NCBI GenBank assembly: GCA_039984955.1
Contig: JBDWTN010000007.1
Span: 1,434,501-1,498,500, forward strand
Length of the DNA stretch: 64,000 nucleotides
Direction: 5' to 3'
Source: Marinobacter alexandrii
GTDB lineage: Bacteria; Bacteroidota; Bacteroidia; Cytophagales; Cyclobacteriaceae
Each line of letters opens with the position of its first letter. Position 1 is the stretch's first letter. Made by a program: the position numbers and the translations under genes. Shown here piece after piece: positions 62,031 through 64,000 of the stretch. The notes beneath the pieces are model-generated. The model was not told the origin of the DNA. It did not search any database and saw nothing but the letters and a program-made list of their open reading frames with translations.

Positions 62031-62102
62031 ACGGAACCTAAATCCGGCGTGTTACCAGTTACACTATCTCAATTAACAGTTGAGAGTGGGATTCGAACCC
62101 AC
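62031..62102 (-). ncRNA. Permuted tRNA-like element 2 (Leu anticodon UAG)
   Basis: Reading the minus strand: T arm GTGGG-TTCGAAT-CCCAC (62086-62102), then TCTCAAC, a five-base loop TGTTA, then ATTGAGA (6 of 7 pairs with TCTCAAC), TA, D arm GTGT-AACTGGTA-ACAC, G, and an anticodon arm CCGGA-TTTAGGT-TCCGT with loop anticodon TAG (Leu). Order is T arm, acceptor, D arm, anticodon arm: a circularly permuted tRNA with the acceptor helix closed by a loop. The anticodon stem has one mismatch. What joins the anticodon arm to the T arm in a mature form is not visible, so support is weaker than for element 1. Confidence 0.6.
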
Positions 62103-62106
62103 AATT

Positions 62107-62175
62107 CTTGCTGTTCTAACCACTGAACTATCACACTCTAAAGTGTGAGAGGGAGTCGAACCCTCGTCCTGCAAG
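62107..62175 (-). ncRNA. Permuted tRNA-like element 1, all helices intact (Y-RNA-like topology)
   Basis: Reading the minus strand: CTTGC, AGGAC (five-base variable loop), T arm GAGGG-TTCGACT-CCCTC, TCACACT, tetraloop TTAG, AGTGTGA, TA, D arm GTTC-AGTGGTTA-GAAC, A, GCAAG. Acceptor 7/7 pairs, D stem 4/4, T stem 5/5, and the two ends CTTGC/GCAAG form the 5/5 anticodon stem with standard spacing throughout. So it is a whole tRNA core cut in the anticodon loop and with its acceptor ends joined. That topology recalls the tRNA-like module of bacterial YrlA RNAs, which is linked to Ro60 and sometimes RtcB. Its natural role here is unknown. Confidence 0.75.
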
Positions 62176-62347
62176 GTGAGAAAACAACTTCCAGCTTGAG
62201 CAGCATATCCCGATCCATAGGGACACTGTGGAGTTATACAGAAACTCTCACCAGGTCTCAATACCTTCAGCTTTTCCACGCTTCCCTTTAGGGGAAGATT
62301 TTTAGTGCTAAAGCACAATATTTTCAATATTTAAAGAACATCTTTTG
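62176..62347 (-). other. Hairpin-rich spacer inside the tRNA-like array
   Basis: 172 bp between the split tRNA-like unit and permuted element 1. Small perfect hairpins, read on the minus strand, are GTGC-TTTA-GCAC, CTTCCC-CTAAA-GGGAAG and GAGTT-TCTGTAT-AACTC, and GGTGAGA near the start pairs with TCTCACC just before element 1. No coding sense: the open frame there (84 codons) merely reads through tRNA-like DNA. It may be part of a longer structured RNA that includes element 1. Confidence 0.5.
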
Positions 62348-62534
62348 AGCCCCCGACGGGATTTGAACCCGTATGCACTGGAAACGCGCTTCCCTACTAA
62401 GCTTCTTTTGAGAGGCCATTCGGTGCTGTGACCTACTGAGCTTTTAACTTCGTTTCAGTCTTCCAGAAACCAGTTTTTTTTTTGCAACCAGTCATCTACT
62501 TTTTACTGTGCCCTACCATTCGAGCTACAGGGGC
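62348..62534 (-). ncRNA. tRNA-like element with about 100 extra bases in place of the anticodon region
   Basis: Reading the minus strand: acceptor GCCCCTG (62528-62534), TA, D arm GCTC-GAATGGTA-GGGC (62510-62525), then about 110 bases of unclear fold including an A10 run, and finally variable-like GCAT, T arm ACGGG-TTCAAAT-CCCGT (62356-62372) and CGGGGGC (62349-62355), which pairs 7/7 (one G-U) with the acceptor; discriminator at 62348. Total 187 bases instead of 75-90. CCAGT before the T arm can pair with ACTGG about 20 bases after the D arm, so an insertion within the anticodon loop is conceivable. Could also be a fusion of two decayed tRNAs. Confidence 0.55.
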
Positions 62535-62545
62535 TTATCATCATG

Positions 62546-62628
62546 TGGGGATCTTAGGATTCGAACCTAATCAGCTAACAGCACCAGATTTACAGTCTGG
62601 CCCGACTCTCCAGCTTCGGCGCACCCCC
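62546..62628 (-). tRNA. tRNA-Tyr(GUA), array copy
   Basis: Minus strand. Acceptor GGGGGTG/GATCCCC pairs 6 of 7, D stem CCGA/TCGG 4/4, anticodon stem CCAGA/TCTGG around CTGTAAA with anticodon GTA (62591-62593), a 13-base variable arm (GCT-GTT-AGC core) as expected for bacterial tRNA-Tyr, T arm TTAGG-TTCGAAT-CCTAA, discriminator A at 62546. CCA not encoded. The G-G mismatch at the last acceptor pair is unusual. Looks able to fold normally. Confidence 0.75.
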
Positions 62629-62649
62629 AACATATCAAAGAACTATTCG

Positions 62650-62721
62650 TCTGAGAAGGAGGATTCGAACCTCCGACCTCCTGCGTCCAAGGCAGGCAAA
62701 CAACCTCCGTTATCTCCTCAG
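62650..62721 (-). tRNA. tRNA-Pro(UGG)-like, weak D arm
   Basis: Minus strand. Acceptor CTGAGGA/TTCTCAG pairs 7/7 (one G-U), anticodon stem CCTGC/GCAGG 5/5 around CTTGGAC with anticodon TGG (62687-62689), variable AGGTC, T arm GGAGG-TTCGAAT-CCTCC 5/5, discriminator A at 62650. The D arm (GATAAC-GGAGGTT-GTTTG) has only three pairs and lacks the usual proline D-stem sequence. CCA not encoded. It resembles phage or accessory tRNAs more than a housekeeping tRNA-Pro. A 26-codon frame ends inside it. Confidence 0.65.
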
Positions 62722-62790
62722 TTTTTCAAAACCCCTCCATCCTATACAAGGAGTGGAGGGGGCATCTTGCACCATTTGTGCTTCAATCAT
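62710..62790 (-). CDS. Possible 26-codon leader peptide ahead of the tRNA-like array
   Basis: ATG at 62790, TAA at 62712-62710. The predicted peptide begins MIEAQMVQDAPS and ends GFEKLRR. The case for it: the 45-bp element upstream aligns without a gap to the one before rtcB and both end exactly in an ATG. The frame runs through the 62732-62761 hairpin and stops within the acceptor of the tRNA-Pro-like unit, which would allow attenuation-like coupling of translation to tRNA processing. No similarity recognised; it may be a chance frame. Confidence 0.3.
   Translation of the reverse strand: MIEAQMVQDAPSTPCIGWRGFEKLRR
62732..62761 (-). promoter_or_regulatory. Strong hairpin in the leader of the tRNA-like array
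   Basis: CCCCTCCA (62732-62739) pairs 8/8 with TGGAGGGG (62754-62761), and inner TCCT/AGGA extends the stem around a short loop. On the minus strand it is followed by TTTTG, weaker than a typical terminator tail, so it may act as an attenuator or processing signal before the first tRNA-like unit. Confidence 0.6.
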
Positions 62791-62832
62791 GATTCAAAGC
62801 TGAACCACTACTGCGCAGTCTTTTTGCGTAGT
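62788..62832 (-). promoter_or_regulatory. 45-bp element upstream of the array, shared with rtcB
   Basis: Aligns without gaps to 60524-60568 (34 of 45 identical). Core ACTACGCAAAAA, then ACTGCGCAGTAGT, an inverted repeat ACTAC-GCA/TGCGCAGTAGT with imperfect centre. It also lies 38 bases before the GTG start of the divergent WYL gene; on that strand TTTG at 62823-62826 followed by TATTTTTT at 62845 could be a promoter overlapped by this operator. Suggests one regulator controls array, rtcB and itself. Confidence 0.65.
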
Positions 62833-62869
62833 AAATATTTTTTCTATTTTTTTATAAAAAAAATTCTCT

Positions 62870-64000
62870 GTGCCAGTAAACCGAAATGCATTAGTTCGAT
62901 ACAAAACCATTGATAACTGTCTTAGAAACAGGCATAGAAAATGGACATTGGAAGATCTTATTGATGCTTGCTCAGAAGCTCTTTATGATTATGAAGGGAT
63001 AGATAAAGGGGTTAGCAGAAGAACCGTGCAAATGGATATCCAAATGATGCGCAGCGACAAACTTGGGTATCATGCACCAATTATTGTAGAAGAGAAGAAG
63101 TATTACACCTACTCAGACCCTGATTATTCTATAACCAATATCCCGCTTACTGATCAAGATTTAGGTAAGCTCACTGAAGTGGTAGACATCCTTAAACAAT
63201 TTAAAGGGTTCACCCATTTTCAGGAATTGAGCGGAATGGTTCAGAAGCTTGAGGACAAGATACATGTATCTAAGACCAAAGAACGACCTATCATTGATCT
63301 TGAAAAGAACGAAAACCTCAAGGGATTAGAATACATCGATCCAATTTTTCAAGCAGTTTCCAAGCGGAATAAAATCCGAGTCACTTATCAATCATTTAAA
63401 GCAAGGACTCCCGGAACATTTGAATTTCATCCTGCACTTCTGAAGGAATGGAGAAATAGGTGGTTTGTGCTTGGCAAGAAAAAAGCATCAGCCAACTTCA
63501 TGATGCTCGCTCTGGATAGAATATTGGAAATTGAGAATCTTGAAGTTCCAGCAATCTACTTTGAAAACTATGATCTTTCCAATCATTTCAGAGATGTGAT
63601 TGGAGCAACCGTGAACGTTGGTGAAGAGCCACGAGAAGTGATGCTTTTCGTGTATGGCATGCATGCACCCTATGTCATTACAAAGCCTCTTCATCATAGT
63701 CAAAAGGTTATTGAGAGAACAAGGGAAGGCATTCTTATCTCAATCAAGGTTCAGCATAATTTTGAATTAGAGAAGGAGATACTCTCTTATGGAGATACAA
63801 TGAAAGTCATTTCTCCAAGTCGTCTGAGATCAAAAATCAAAGAGAGACTCACCCATTCAATAGATCTATATGATACTGAGTTAAGCGATAATAGTATTCG
63901 ATACTTCAGTAAGAAACTTGAATCGAAAGGTCATCTGATTACCCACCACGTCTACACTAAGAAAGAAGTGGCCAAGATGGGGTCAATACTTCACCACTTT
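62870..64000 (+). CDS. WYL-domain transcriptional regulator (3' end cut by window edge)
   Basis: GTG start at 62870, open to the window end (377 codons visible). An N-terminal DNA-binding region (KWTLEDLIDACSEAL..GVSRRTVQMDIQMMRSDKLGY, HTH with recognition helix near residue 50-60) and a WYL domain where the hallmark reads EWRNRWFVLG (WFV for WYL) in FHPALLKEWRNRWFVLGKK, preceded by IRVTYQSFKA, and a C-terminal KVISPSRLRSKIKERL. WYL proteins bind nucleic-acid-like ligands and regulate RNA-repair, CRISPR and defence loci. Residues after about 335 continue as a non-canonical extension (ELSDNSIRYFSKKLESKGHLI). Divergent from the tRNA-like array and slipin-rtcB genes. Confidence 0.88.
   Translation, partial: MPVNRNALVRYKTIDNCLRNRHRKWTLEDLIDACSEALYDYEGIDKGVSRRTVQMDIQMMRSDKLGYHAPIIVEEKKYYTYSDPDYSITNIPLTDQDLGKLTEVVDILKQFKGFTHFQELSGMVQKLEDKIHVSKTKERPIIDLEKNENLKGLEYIDPIFQAVSKRNKIRVTYQSFKARTPGTFEFHPALLKEWRNRWFVLGKKKASANFMMLALDRILEIENLEVPAIYFENYDLSNHFRDVIGATVNVGEEPREVMLFVYGMHAPYVITKPLHHSQKVIERTREGILISIKVQHNFELEKEILSYGDTMKVISPSRLRSKIKERLTHSIDLYDTELSDNSIRYFSKKLESKGHLITHHVYTKKEVAKMGSILHHF

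Noticed and set aside
62073-62327. 84-codon open frame on the minus strand and the 143-codon frame at 62482-62913 on the plus strand
   Set aside because: Both merely read through tRNA and tRNA-like DNA (translations contain the familiar tRNA-derived SNPT-like strings); no coding evidence.
62348-62534. Group I or group II intron in the expanded tRNA-like unit
   Set aside because: Insert is only about 110 bases and has no group I core or group II domain V pattern that I can see.
62870-64000. Ro60/TROVE protein expected with a Y-RNA-like element
   Set aside because: No such gene is visible; the only protein next to the array is the WYL regulator. It could lie beyond the right edge.
1-64000. 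CRISPR arrays, insertion sequences or prophage
   Set aside because: No regularly spaced repeats, transposase-like or phage structural genes were seen.

Overview
The window is AT-rich and reads as a chromosomal segment of a Bacteroidota bacterium, probably a marine Cytophagales-type lineage. Reasons: ceramide-type lipid genes, Wzi-like outer-membrane proteins, ClpC with a UVR motif, weak Shine-Dalgarno signals, one candidate promoter of the Bacteroidota type (TTTG, then TAnnTTTG), and many tight operons with ATGA overlaps. All homology statements rest on motifs and remembered family features; no search was run.

Layout. 1-5.7 kb: housekeeping on the minus strand (partial amidohydrolase, small regulator with membrane protein, ClpC, WbqC-like, Sua5/YciO-like). 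5.9-19 kb: what looks like a complete bacterial sphingolipid locus. It holds inositol-phosphate synthase, an inositol-phosphate cytidylyltransferase-like enzyme, serine palmitoyltransferase, a CerR-like reductase, a candidate bacterial ceramide synthase, a private fatty-acid module (enoyl reductase, dehydratase, ketosynthase, acyl carrier protein), a CDP-alcohol phosphotransferase, a strikingly eukaryote-like sphingolipid delta-4 desaturase, a phospholipase-D-like enzyme and a PimA-like mannosyltransferase. Together they could make an unsaturated, mannosylated inositol-phosphoceramide. 19.5-24.3 kb: 2-aminoethylphosphonate synthesis (PEP mutase fused to a nucleotidyltransferase, phosphonopyruvate decarboxylase, AEP transaminase) and a PntC-like cytidylyltransferase. 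24.5-45.3 kb: a surface-glycan region with many glycosyltransferases, a LicD-like and a Stealth-type phosphotransferase, and two paralogous sets of SyrD/PvdE-type ABC exporter, Wzi-like protein and small lipoprotein.

45.3-57.5 kb: MltG, a thioesterase, a tRNA-Ser gene preceded by a degenerate half copy, a four-gene envelope operon, an ECF sigma factor, an ExbD pair, and a five-gene minus-strand operon (YARHG lipoprotein, amidase, GT-C-like protein, a caspase-like/methyltransferase fusion, a glutamate racemase relative).

57.5-64 kb: an apparent RNA-repair locus. A WYL regulator reads rightward. Leftward come an array of tRNA and tRNA-like elements, a slipin-type SPFH protein, RtcB RNA ligase and two proteins I do not recognise. 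One tRNA-like unit is circularly permuted with every helix intact, as in bacterial Y-RNA tRNA mimics; a second has permuted arm order with weaker support; a third has normal termini but about 100 extra nucleotides where the anticodon region should be. A 45-bp element upstream of the array is repeated, without gaps and with 34 identities, upstream of rtcB. This locus and the sphingolipid locus are the two most interesting parts of the window.
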